Shown here: positions 1-7,692 of the stretch, in pieces
Layout: each line of letters opens with the position of its first letter
Numbering within the stretch: the stretch's first letter is position 1
Assembly (NCBI GenBank): GCA_016342355.1
Contig: JAEINP010000010.1
Coordinates: 50,200-114,199, forward strand
From: Desulfatibacillum sp.
Lineage (GTDB): Bacteria > Desulfobacterota > Desulfobacteria > Desulfobacterales > Desulfatibacillaceae
Length of the DNA: 64,000 nucleotides
Reading direction: 5' to 3'
Program-made: the position numbers and the translations under genes
The notes under the pieces: generated by a model
Seen by the model: only the letters and a program-made list of their open reading frames with translations
The model's database searches: none
Told to the model about the DNA's origin: nothing

Positions 1-1505
1 TCCTGGCCTTTGTGGATGCGGAACGGGAAGCCCTGCCCGGGGTGGTTCCCACCCATGTGAACCTGGGGCGGGCTCAGGTATTGCGGGAGCCCGTGATTGA
101 CCGCGAAACCATGCGGAACACCGGAGAATTCCTGTACACGGTCATGCCGGTGTTCACACCCGAAGAAGTCATTGAAACGGACATCCCGGCCCTGTGCAAA
201 GACTTATACAATATGCCCTTTTCCAGGGTGACGGAGCTTCTGGGGGATCTGTCTCAGACCTTTTCGCAAAACCGTCTGCTTTTGGATTATGTGCGGGATG
301 TGACCGTGCAGACCGCCATGCTGCCGGACCTATGGCACGACATGGGTTTTGAAGCCCTGGCCATGATGCTGGACCCGGAATCTGCCCAACAAATGGTGGA
401 CAGGGACTTGTGCGCCTGGGGAGTGGACGGCTCCCGACTGTTGGACGATTGGGTGGAGCTGGAACAGGCCAAGGTCCTGCCCGCCCCGGTCCATGTCATT
501 GCAGCTCAGGCCTTGGGAGGAAAAGCTCCGCCATGGGAGACGCGCACACCTGCCTTGCGGGCCATGCCCACCCGGCAATTGCACATCACGGCAGGCAACG
601 CCCCACAGATCCCTTTTATATCAGCCTTGCGGGCCATTCTCACCAAATCGGCGGCTGTGGTCAAATCCCCATATGGGGCGACCCTGCCAGGAGCTTTGCT
701 GGCCCTGGCTCTGGTGGCGACAGCCCCGGACCACCCCATCACCCGGCATCTTTCCATAGTATATTGGCCGGGCGGCGACGGTTCGGTGGAAGACGCCTTT
801 TTTATGCCGGGCAGCTTTGACCGGATTGTGGTGTGGGGAGCCCCTGGCGCGGTGGAATCGGTAAAGAAAAGAGCCTTGTTCACCAAGGTCCTGACCTTCA
901 ATCCCCGATACGGGGTCTCCCTGATCGCCAGGGAATCCCTGGAGGGCGACATGGATTCCCTGGCGTCCAGGGCGGTGACAGACTCTCTGGTGGCTAACCA
1001 AAAGGCCTGCATCGCCTCCCAAATCCATTATGTGGAAGGAGACAGGGATAGGGTTAAAGCCTATGCCCTGGCCCTACAAAAAGCCCTGGCAGCCTTTGAC
1101 CGCATAGCGCCCAATTATGTGGAGCCTCACTTTGTGGGGGAGCTCAAACGGGTCATGCGGGGCGTCCTTATCGACGGAGAATGGTTCGTCAACCAGAAAA
1201 ACGGATTCTGGCGCTCTGGCGTAGTCGTGATGGACCGGGAGGTTCCCCTTTCCGCAGTGACCATGCAACGGATGATCATCGTCCGCAGGGTGGATGACAT
1301 TTCCCGGGCCCTTGCCCATCTGCACCCGGGAGTTTCCACGGTCAGCGTGTCAACCCCCTCCCTAAAAAATAAAATCCGGGACATTGCGGCAGCCTCCGGG
1401 GTGAGCAATGTGGTGGACCTGGGCCACAGCGGTACCATGTTTCCCGGCATGAGCCATGACGGCATGATGGTCCTCAGCGAACTGGTGGACTGGAAAAACG
1501 GTTGA
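1..1505 (+). CDS. LuxC-type fatty acyl-CoA reductase (5' end probably outside window)
   Basis: Probable long-chain acyl-CoA reductase of the LuxC family (aldehyde dehydrogenase fold), reducing acyl-CoA to aldehyde with NADPH. The motif NQKACIASQ carries the likely nucleophilic Cys, at residue 333 if counted from a GTG at base 12. An upstream cofactor-binding stretch reads HITAGNAPQIPF. The frame is open to the left edge and no ribosome-binding site precedes the GTG at 12, so the true start is probably outside the window. Length (about 497 aa visible) is close to LuxC proteins. The downstream flavoenzyme gene follows with 23 bases between the stop and its ATG, so the two are probably co-transcribed. 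Family assignment is fairly secure; chain-length preference and physiological direction are unknown. Confidence 0.8.
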   Translation, partial: LAFVDAEREALPGVVPTHVNLGRAQVLREPVIDRETMRNTGEFLYTVMPVFTPEEVIETDIPALCKDLYNMPFSRVTELLGDLSQTFSQNRLLLDYVRDVTVQTAMLPDLWHDMGFEALAMMLDPESAQQMVDRDLCAWGVDGSRLLDDWVELEQAKVLPAPVHVIAAQALGGKAPPWETRTPALRAMPTRQLHITAGNAPQIPFISALRAILTKSAAVVKSPYGATLPGALLALALVATAPDHPITRHLSIVYWPGGDGSVEDAFFMPGSFDRIVVWGAPGAVESVKKRALFTKVLTFNPRYGVSLIARESLEGDMDSLASRAVTDSLVANQKACIASQIHYVEGDRDRVKAYALALQKALAAFDRIAPNYVEPHFVGELKRVMRGVLIDGEWFVNQKNGFWRSGVVVMDREVPLSAVTMQRMIIVRRVDDISRALAHLHPGVSTVSVSTPSLKNKIRDIAAASGVSNVVDLGHSGTMFPGMSHDGMMVLSELVDWKNG

Positions 1506-1528
1506 TAACAGCGAAAAGGAAACTCCCT

Positions 1529-2794
1529 ATGAACGAAAAACCCTCCTCTATCCTTGTCCAGCCTTTGCAAATCGGACCTTTGACGGCTAACGGGCGCGTA
1601 TTCAAAACCGCCACTTCCGAAACCCGGGCCACGGAAGACGGTTTTGTCTCTGACGAACTCCTGGATTTTTACAGGCCCATTGTCCAGGCGGGCACGCCTC
1701 TCATTGTTACCGGAAACCTTTATGTGACCGAAGAAGGCAAATCCACCTACCGCATGTGCGGGGCTGACAAAATGGACAAAGCCCAAGGCCTGGCCCGTTG
1801 GGCGGACCTTGCTCATGAGCATGGCAGGCTTTTGTTCGGGCAGATCAACCACTGTGGAAGACAGGTCCTGGCCCGGGCCATGGGGCTGGAATCCGCAGTG
1901 TCTGCCTCGGATATTGGAGAAAAGGTCATGGGAACCCGGCCCCGACCCCTTTCCAGGGATGAGGTGGGACAGGTTGTGGAAGCCTATGTAGCTTCGGCGG
2001 AAGTGTGTGAACAAGCAGGATTTGACGGGGTCCAAATCCATGCCGGGCACGGATACCTCATCAACCAGTTCCTCACCCCCTACACCAACCGGAGGGAGGA
2101 CGAATACGGAGGCAGCTTTGTAAAACGCATGCGCCTGTTGCTGGAAATTTTCTGGGGAATCAGGGAGCGGACCAACCTGGCGGTGATCATGAAGATCAAC
2201 GGCGCGGATTACCTGCCAGGCAGGCATGGGCTTTCCACGGCGCAACTGGTGGAGGTGGCCAGGATTCTCCAAAACGAAGGGCTGGACGCTGTGGAGGTTA
2301 CGGTGGGCCATTACGAGTCAGGCTTTCCCATGATCCGGGGCAATTTCGGCCCCTTTTTCAAGGGATTGATGGAGGAAGGCATAGGGGATCAACTGCCCTG
2401 GTTCCGAAGATGGGGAGTGACTTGGTTCCGGCATCCGCTGGCGTTCATGTTTGACCAACTCTGGCCCGCCCGGGAGGGTTTCAACCTGGGTTACGCCCGG
2501 GCGTTCAAGGCAAAACTGTCCATACCGGTCATATGCGTGGGCGGATTCCTGACCCGGGAAAAAATGGAGCAAGGGGTAAAGGATGGCGTGTGCGATGCGG
2601 TTTCCGTGGGCCGGTCCATGATTGCCGATCCGTTTTTGTTCCAACACCTGATGACCGGGCAAAAGGGACCCAAATGCACCTTTTGCAACGCCTGCATCGC
2701 CAGAGCCGGACGCCTGCCAGTGGATTGCTATGACCCTGAAATCAAAAAAGAGAAAGACGCCATGATGGAAAATATGGCCCTGGTCTCAAAATAA
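1529..2794 (+). CDS. OYE-family NADH:flavin oxidoreductase
   Basis: FMN-dependent TIM-barrel enzyme of the old yellow enzyme / 2,4-dienoyl-CoA reductase group, about 421 aa. The active-site pattern GQINHCGRQ and the family signature IHAGHGYLINQFLTP followed by TNRREDEYGGS are present. The C-terminus has a Cys cluster (CTFCNAC and a Cys 11 residues later) like the iron-sulfur site of dienoyl-CoA reductase-like members, but the flavin/NAD reductase half of those enzymes is absent. I chose the ATG at 1529 because AAGGA lies 8 bases upstream; a TTG at 1502 overlapping the previous stop is less likely. Its place after an acyl-CoA reductase and before a beta-oxidation operon suggests an enoyl- or dienoyl-CoA substrate (inference). 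Confidence 0.82.
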   Translation: MNEKPSSILVQPLQIGPLTANGRVFKTATSETRATEDGFVSDELLDFYRPIVQAGTPLIVTGNLYVTEEGKSTYRMCGADKMDKAQGLARWADLAHEHGRLLFGQINHCGRQVLARAMGLESAVSASDIGEKVMGTRPRPLSRDEVGQVVEAYVASAEVCEQAGFDGVQIHAGHGYLINQFLTPYTNRREDEYGGSFVKRMRLLLEIFWGIRERTNLAVIMKINGADYLPGRHGLSTAQLVEVARILQNEGLDAVEVTVGHYESGFPMIRGNFGPFFKGLMEEGIGDQLPWFRRWGVTWFRHPLAFMFDQLWPAREGFNLGYARAFKAKLSIPVICVGGFLTREKMEQGVKDGVCDAVSVGRSMIADPFLFQHLMTGQKGPKCTFCNACIARAGRLPVDCYDPEIKKEKDAMMENMALVSK

Positions 2795-2886
2795 CAAACC
2801 AGACAACAGTAAAAAGCTGGTTAATACATTAACATTTAGCCGTTGCCACTGCTTTGAACAGAATCAATAATATGTATTAATAAAAA

Positions 2887-2902
2887 ATTAGTGGTCACTA
2901 AT
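2887..2902. promoter_or_regulatory. Palindromic operator upstream of tetR (copy 1)
   Basis: ATTAGTGGTCACTAAT is a perfect inverted repeat around a GT centre. A near-identical site lies at 3696-3711 before the acyl-CoA ligase gene (12 of the 14 core bases match). It sits just upstream of a TTGACA -35 box. It is the natural candidate binding site for the adjacent TetR repressor. Confidence 0.7.
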
Positions 2903-2910
2903 ATTTTTTC

Positions 2911-2938
2911 TTGACACGCTTTCAAAAGATGGTCTAAG
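2911..2938 (+). promoter_or_regulatory. Sigma-70 type promoter for the TetR gene
   Basis: A perfect -35 box TTGACA (2911-2916) is followed after 16 bases by a weak -10 box TCTAAG (2933-2938). The predicted transcript start near 2945 would leave almost no leader for the ATG at 2949, which supports the GTG start at 3012. Confidence 0.45.
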
Positions 2939-3011
2939 GTCTGGATCAATGGGTGACCCTTGGAACAAATTCCGGGACCATTGCCGGACCCAATCAATTA
3001 AGGAAAAAACT

Positions 3012-3635
3012 GTGGTGCAAAGCAGCATAAAAATCGTGGAAAAAACCCGCCGGAAATACCTGGAGTATGAACAAAGGGAAAAGGAAATTTTGGCCTGCTC
3101 CATCCGATTGTTCAACGAGAAGGGATATAAGGACGCCACGACAGCCGCCATCGCCAGGGAATCAGGCATATCCGAGCCCATTTTGTACAAGCACTTCGAA
3201 AACAAAAAAGAGCTGTTTCTTTGCTGCTTCCACGCCATTGCCGACGAACTAATGGCACGCTACAAGGCGATTTTTAAAAACTGCCGGGACGACGAGTTGG
3301 GCTACATCAAGGGGGTTGTCCGGGCTTATGTGGATTTTGTGGTGAAGAACCCTGATAAGTCCATGTTCCTGGTTCATCTCATGAGTTATAAGAGCGACCC
3401 GGACTTTGCTGACACCTTCACCCAGTTCATGGAAGATAGCATAGGTGCCATAGAACGGGTTCTGAACCGGGCCAAAGCCAAGGGAAAAATCAAGGAGTCT
3501 GCCGATACCCGGTTTTTGGCGGCCATGTTTGTGAGCCAGTATTTTACGGTGGTAGCCATGCAGGACTTCATAGAACCCGGTTGCTTTACCGGAGACACCC
3601 ATTTTGACATTATGGAAAGTTTAATGGGCTCCTGA
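3012..3635 (+). CDS. TetR-family transcriptional regulator
   Basis: One-component repressor, about 207 aa. An N-terminal helix-turn-helix of TetR type is clear (FNEKGYKDATTAAIARESGI then SEPILYKHFENKKELF), followed by an all-helical ligand-binding domain. I prefer the GTG at 3012, with AAGGA 7 bases upstream; an in-frame ATG at 2949 would add 21 residues. It lies between two copies of the same palindrome, one at its own promoter and one before the downstream acyl-CoA operon. It therefore probably represses both itself and that operon, with an acyl-CoA as likely inducer. The ligand is inferred from context, not seen in the sequence. Confidence 0.88.
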   Translation: MVQSSIKIVEKTRRKYLEYEQREKEILACSIRLFNEKGYKDATTAAIARESGISEPILYKHFENKKELFLCCFHAIADELMARYKAIFKNCRDDELGYIKGVVRAYVDFVVKNPDKSMFLVHLMSYKSDPDFADTFTQFMEDSIGAIERVLNRAKAKGKIKESADTRFLAAMFVSQYFTVVAMQDFIEPGCFTGDTHFDIMESLMGS

Positions 3636-3695
3636 TCCGGGCGCATGCCTCCCGGACCCAGGACAGGGCTGATGAGGCTATTTTTTTATCCAATG

Positions 3696-3711
3696 GTTAG
3701 TGATTACTAAC
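3696..3711. promoter_or_regulatory. Palindromic operator (copy 2) overlapping the acyl-CoA operon promoter
   Basis: GTTAGTGATTACTAAC matches the site at 2887-2902. A TATAAA -10-like box lies at 3726-3731, which places the -35 region around 3703-3709, inside the palindrome. A bound repressor would block RNA polymerase. No strong -35 hexamer is present, fitting a regulated promoter. Confidence 0.65.
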
Positions 3712-3759
3712 AGATAGTTTTCAACTATAAATATTTACTTTGGGGGGATTACAGTTATT

Positions 3760-5544
3760 ATGAAAGGCACTATTCAAGCAGTTTTCAATAAAAATATCAG
3801 TCAGATCCCGGACAAACCCGCCCTGCTGTCCAAAGCGCAAGGCCAATGGATCACCCAAACCTGGGGCGATTACGGAAAAGCTGTGTTGGAGTTTTCCAAA
3901 TGCCTGCTTGCCCTGGGGGTGGAAAAGGGCACCAAGGTGGCCCTCATGGGTAAAAACTCGGCCCACTGGTTTGTGGCGGACATGGCCATCATGACCATGG
4001 GTGCGGTTTCGGTACCCATATACGAAACCAACAGCGGGCCGCAGATCGCCCATATATTAAACCATGCGGGATGCAAGGTGTTTTTGATAGACAGCCTGGA
4101 ATATTTTCTCCGCATGGAATCCCATAGGGAGGGCCTGGACCAACCCTGCAAGGCGGCTTTTTTCATGCCCCAGGACCAAGCCCATCCCCTGGTTATGAGG
4201 TATGAAGTATTGCAGCAGTTTGGGCGGGCCGTGCCTGACAAGGAGGTGGAACAAGCCCGGAATCAGGTAACGCCGGAAACCGTCTGCACCTTTATTTATA
4301 CATCGGGGACAACCGGGCCTCCCAAGGCGGTGATGCTCACCCACAAAAATTGCCTTGCAGCGGCTGAAAATGTCCACCTGACCCTTTCGGTAAAGGCTGC
4401 CGCCAGCAGTTCCTGTTCCTACCTTCCCCTTTCCCATGTGGCGGAACGCACCGTGAACCTGTTTTCGCCCCTGTTTGACGGCAAGGCCGTGTACTTTATG
4501 GGCGGGTGGGACCAGTTCCAGGAATACCTGGCTGAAATCCGGCCTACGATTTGGGCGGGTGTTCCCAGGGTGTGGGAAAAACTCCACGAGGCTGTGGCCG
4601 GGTATTTGGCGGCGCAGCCGCCTTTGAAGCAAAAAGCAGCCAAATGGGCCTTGGCTACGGGCCTTAGGTTTAACCGGCACCTATACGACAAAAAGGCTGT
4701 CCCTCCCGGGCTGAGGATTTCCCACAAAATCGCCAGAATGCTTGTACTGAAAAAGCTCCTGAGGGCGCTGGGAATGGATCGGGTGGAAACCGCCGTGACT
4801 GGGGGCGCTGTTCTTTCCAGGGAAGTGCTGGAATTTTTCTTTGCCCTGGGTATCTGGCTCCAGGATGTCTACGGCCAGACAGAAGGCCATGGAACCACCA
4901 GTTTCGCCACCAGAGACGCCGTTCGATTTGGTTCGGCGGGAAAGCCTTACCCTTTGGTCAAGGTGCGCATTGCCGAGGATGGGGAAATCCTTGTCAAGGG
5001 GGACAATGTTTCTCCCGGGTATTTCCGGGAGCCGGAGTTGACCCGGGAAACTTTCCGGGACGGGTGGCTGTATTCCGGGGACCTGGGACGGATCGACGAG
5101 GATGGGTTCCTGTGGGTTACGGGCCGGAAAAAGGACATCATTATCACATCAGGGGGCAAGAACATCACACCCGCCAAGATTGAATCCTCCCTCATGAGTT
5201 CCCCCTTGGTGGAGCATGCGGTGGTGGTCGGGGAAGGCAGGAAATTCCTCACCGCGCTCCTGACCATCTCGCCGGAAGCCGGGGCAAAATTCCTGGGCAT
5301 GGATTCCACCCCCCCCCTGGATATCAAAAAAATTATTTCCAATCCCAAAATATTGGAAGCTGTTGACGCCCATGTCAGGGAGATCAACTCCCAGTTTTCC
5401 AGGGTGGAGCAGATCAAGAAACATACGGTCCTGGACCAGACATTTTCACCGGACACCGGAGAGCTCACCCACCTGCAAAAGCTCAAACGCAATGTGGTGG
5501 TGGAGAAATACAGGGATTCGGTGGAGAAAATGTACCAAGCGTAA
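3760..5544 (+). CDS. AMP-forming long-chain acyl-CoA synthetase
   Basis: Activates a carboxylic acid to its CoA thioester using ATP; 594 aa, ANL superfamily. The P-loop-like motif YTSGTTGPPKAVMLTHKN, the A5 motif YGQTEG and the hinge/A8 region (YSGDLGRIDEDG then GRKKDIIITSGGKNI) are all intact. Size and the long insert before YGQTEG resemble FAA1/FadD15-type long-chain ligases rather than short acetyl-CoA synthetases. The ATG at 3760 follows a G-rich stretch. It is the first gene of a tightly packed operon running to the DUF35 gene and lies behind a probable TetR operator. The exact substrate (fatty, branched or cyclic acid) cannot be read from the sequence. Confidence 0.9.
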   Translation: MKGTIQAVFNKNISQIPDKPALLSKAQGQWITQTWGDYGKAVLEFSKCLLALGVEKGTKVALMGKNSAHWFVADMAIMTMGAVSVPIYETNSGPQIAHILNHAGCKVFLIDSLEYFLRMESHREGLDQPCKAAFFMPQDQAHPLVMRYEVLQQFGRAVPDKEVEQARNQVTPETVCTFIYTSGTTGPPKAVMLTHKNCLAAAENVHLTLSVKAAASSSCSYLPLSHVAERTVNLFSPLFDGKAVYFMGGWDQFQEYLAEIRPTIWAGVPRVWEKLHEAVAGYLAAQPPLKQKAAKWALATGLRFNRHLYDKKAVPPGLRISHKIARMLVLKKLLRALGMDRVETAVTGGAVLSREVLEFFFALGIWLQDVYGQTEGHGTTSFATRDAVRFGSAGKPYPLVKVRIAEDGEILVKGDNVSPGYFREPELTRETFRDGWLYSGDLGRIDEDGFLWVTGRKKDIIITSGGKNITPAKIESSLMSSPLVEHAVVVGEGRKFLTALLTISPEAGAKFLGMDSTPPLDIKKIISNPKILEAVDAHVREINSQFSRVEQIKKHTVLDQTFSPDTGELTHLQKLKRNVVVEKYRDSVEKMYQA

Positions 5545-5565
5545 CTATTGCAAAGGAGAGAAACC

Positions 5566-6030
5566 ATGATTGACAAAAATATGGCCGGAAAAAGTCTGGG
5601 GGTTTTCGAGTTTCCGGTGGAGCGGGGCAAGATAAAGGAATTCGCCCAAGCCACCGGAAATACCAACCCAATGCACCGGAACCCGGATCACGCCAGGGAA
5701 GCCGGTTTCGGCAACGTGCTGATGCCGCTCACCTTTCCCGGCACATTCACCTTTCACATGCCTTCGGAAGACGCGGTCATGGACGCCATGAACGATCTGG
5801 GCATGGACCCTGCACGGTCTGTCCACGGGGAAACGGAGTTCATCCAGCATCGGCCGGTGTTTGCGGGGGAGATACTCACCGTGAAAATGAGCGTGGGCGA
5901 CATTACGGAAAAGGCAGGGACTCGGGGGGGTACCATGGCCTTTGTGGAATTGCTGATGCGCTTTTTTGATTCGAACAACGAACCGGCCCTGGAAATGCGC
6001 AATGTTTTCATTGAACGGGGAGCCTTTTAG
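5566..6030 (+). CDS. MaoC-like/FAS1-type dehydratase N-terminal domain protein
   Basis: Single hot-dog domain protein, about 154 aa, resembling the N-terminal half of MaoC-like hydratases. It reads EFAQATGNTNPMHRNPDHA where active hydratases have a G-D-x-N-P-x-H pattern; the Asp is replaced by Asn-Thr, so this copy may be structural. The ATG at 5566 follows AAGGAGAG. It is directly followed by a second MaoC-type gene with the full catalytic motif. Paired catalytic and non-catalytic MaoC subunits forming a heteromeric enoyl-CoA hydratase are known from steroid degradation (ChsH1/ChsH2-type systems), and that is my inference here. Confidence 0.75.
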   Translation: MIDKNMAGKSLGVFEFPVERGKIKEFAQATGNTNPMHRNPDHAREAGFGNVLMPLTFPGTFTFHMPSEDAVMDAMNDLGMDPARSVHGETEFIQHRPVFAGEILTVKMSVGDITEKAGTRGGTMAFVELLMRFFDSNNEPALEMRNVFIERGAF

Positions 6031-6080
6031 ATAGTCCATCAAGCGTAAAATCAAAGCATTATAAATTGAAAGGAACGGCC

Positions 6081-6509
6081 ATGAAAAATACGGGCCTTTA
6101 TTGCGAGGACGTGAGCCCTGGGGATGCCCTCCCCACTTTTGAGCTGAAGGTAACCCGGACCCACATTGTCAAGTTTGCCGGAGCCGGGGGCGACTTCAAC
6201 CCCATCCATCATGACGAGGAGTATGCCAAAGCCCTTGGCCTGCCTTCGGTGTTCGCCATGGGCCTTATGTCGGCGGGTTATCTCTCCAGGGTGATTACGG
6301 ACTGGGCCGGGGTGGAAAATGTAAAACGATACAAGGTGCGTTATTCCGGCATTGTGTGGCCCGGGGATATCCTGACCTTTGGGGGCCAGGTTGGGGGCAA
6401 GGCCGGAGACCGGGGAATTGTCAGTTGCGAACTGCATGCGTCCAATCAAAATGGCGAAAAGGTTATTGAGGCTGAGGCCGAGGTTCTTTTACCAAGGCGG
6501 AACGCCTAA
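6081..6509 (+). CDS. MaoC-family enoyl-CoA hydratase
   Basis: Hot-dog fold (R)-specific enoyl-CoA hydratase/dehydratase, about 142 aa. The hydratase-2 motif GAGGDFNPIHHDEEYA contains the catalytic Asp and His. The ATG at 6081 has GAAAGGAA upstream; a TTG at 6066 is less likely. Together with the preceding hot-dog protein it would hydrate the 2-enoyl-CoA made by the acyl-CoA dehydrogenase encoded next. The stop is 16 bases before the dehydrogenase start, so co-translation is likely. Confidence 0.85.
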   Translation: MKNTGLYCEDVSPGDALPTFELKVTRTHIVKFAGAGGDFNPIHHDEEYAKALGLPSVFAMGLMSAGYLSRVITDWAGVENVKRYKVRYSGIVWPGDILTFGGQVGGKAGDRGIVSCELHASNQNGEKVIEAEAEVLLPRRNA

Positions 6510-6525
6510 CAAGGAGAAAATGTAC

Positions 6526-7671
6526 ATGGATTTCAGTTTAACCAACGAACAGAAAATGTTTGAAAAATCCGTGGAGGAATTTGCCCGGAAGGAAATTGCT
6601 CCCGGGGTGGACGAAAGGGAATATGGCTTGGGTTTTTGCCAGGAGACCTGGAACAAGCTGGCCCGGGTGGACCTGACCGGACTTTGCCTGCCGGAAAAAT
6701 ATGGCGGAGCGGGCGCGGACGCACTCACCACGGTCATTGCGTCCATTGCCTTTGCCAGGGGAGGCTTTGACGGCTCCCTATGCACGGTTTGGGGTTCGCA
6801 TCTTTTTTTGGGGGCAATGTCCATTTGCGACCTGGGAACCGAGGAGCAAAAGGAACAGTACCTGCCCAAAATGGCCACAGGAGAATGGATTGGGGCTTTG
6901 GCCCTTACCGAGTCCGACGCCGGTACTGACGCCACCTCCCTGGCCACCACCGCAACACGGGACGGGGATTACTACATTCTTAACGGCAGCAAAACTTTTA
7001 TTTCCAACGCGCCTATTGCCGACGTCTTTGTAACATACGCCACCGTGGACCCTTCAAAGAGAGCGGGCGGGATTACGGGTTTCATTGTGGACCGGGACAC
7101 TCCCGGCCTGACTTGCAGCCCTCCCATGCAGAAACTTTTCGGCAAGTCCACTCCCACGGGAGAGATGTTTTTTGACAACGCACGGGTTCCTGCCAAAAAC
7201 CTTTTGGGCAAGGAAGGGGAAGGCTTTACAGCTATGATCGCCTCCCTTGGCTGGGAACGCTTGGCCTTTGCGCCCATTGTAGGCCTCATGGAGGCGGAAC
7301 TGGCCATTTGCATTGATTACGCCAGGACCCGCAAGCAATTTGGCAAGCCCATCGCCAAATTTCAACTTGTGCAGGCCATGCTTGCCGAAATGAAAATGGA
7401 TCTGGAAGCCAGCCGGTATCTTGCTCTTTCCCTGGCCTGGAAAAAGGATCAGGGTATATTCAACCCCATTGACGCAGCCATCGCCAAAACCTTCATATCC
7501 GAGGCCGGGGAGCGCAATTCCCGGAAGGCCGTGCAGATACACGGCGGGGCGGGCTGCATGCAGGAATGCAAGGCAGGGCGCAACTTCTGGGGAGCCAAGA
7601 TGACCACCATAGGCGGCGGCACTTCCCAGATTCAACGGGTACTCATAGGACGGATGCTCACTGGTATTTGA
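6526..7671 (+). CDS. Acyl-CoA dehydrogenase
   Basis: FAD-dependent acyl-CoA dehydrogenase, 381 aa, the usual family length. The pattern ALTESDAGTDATSLATTA and the C-terminal TIGGGTSQIQRVLIGRML are typical. The position of the catalytic Glu of MCAD-type enzymes (YEGT) is Gly here (GGGT), as in isovaleryl- and long-chain-type members where the base sits in another helix; I cannot point to the alternative base with certainty. The ATG at 6526 has AAGGAG 9 bases upstream; the nearby ATG at 6520 is too close to it. It would introduce the double bond hydrated by the MaoC proteins. No electron-transfer flavoprotein gene is in the operon. Confidence 0.9.
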   Translation: MDFSLTNEQKMFEKSVEEFARKEIAPGVDEREYGLGFCQETWNKLARVDLTGLCLPEKYGGAGADALTTVIASIAFARGGFDGSLCTVWGSHLFLGAMSICDLGTEEQKEQYLPKMATGEWIGALALTESDAGTDATSLATTATRDGDYYILNGSKTFISNAPIADVFVTYATVDPSKRAGGITGFIVDRDTPGLTCSPPMQKLFGKSTPTGEMFFDNARVPAKNLLGKEGEGFTAMIASLGWERLAFAPIVGLMEAELAICIDYARTRKQFGKPIAKFQLVQAMLAEMKMDLEASRYLALSLAWKKDQGIFNPIDAAIAKTFISEAGERNSRKAVQIHGGAGCMQECKAGRNFWGAKMTTIGGGTSQIQRVLIGRMLTGI

Positions 7672-7692
7672 GCCATAACAAGGAGGAAGACA

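Noticed and set aside
3012..3015. ATG at 2949 as the TetR start
   Set aside because: The predicted transcript start is only a few bases upstream of it, while the GTG at 3012 has a well-spaced AAGGA; kept as an alternative.
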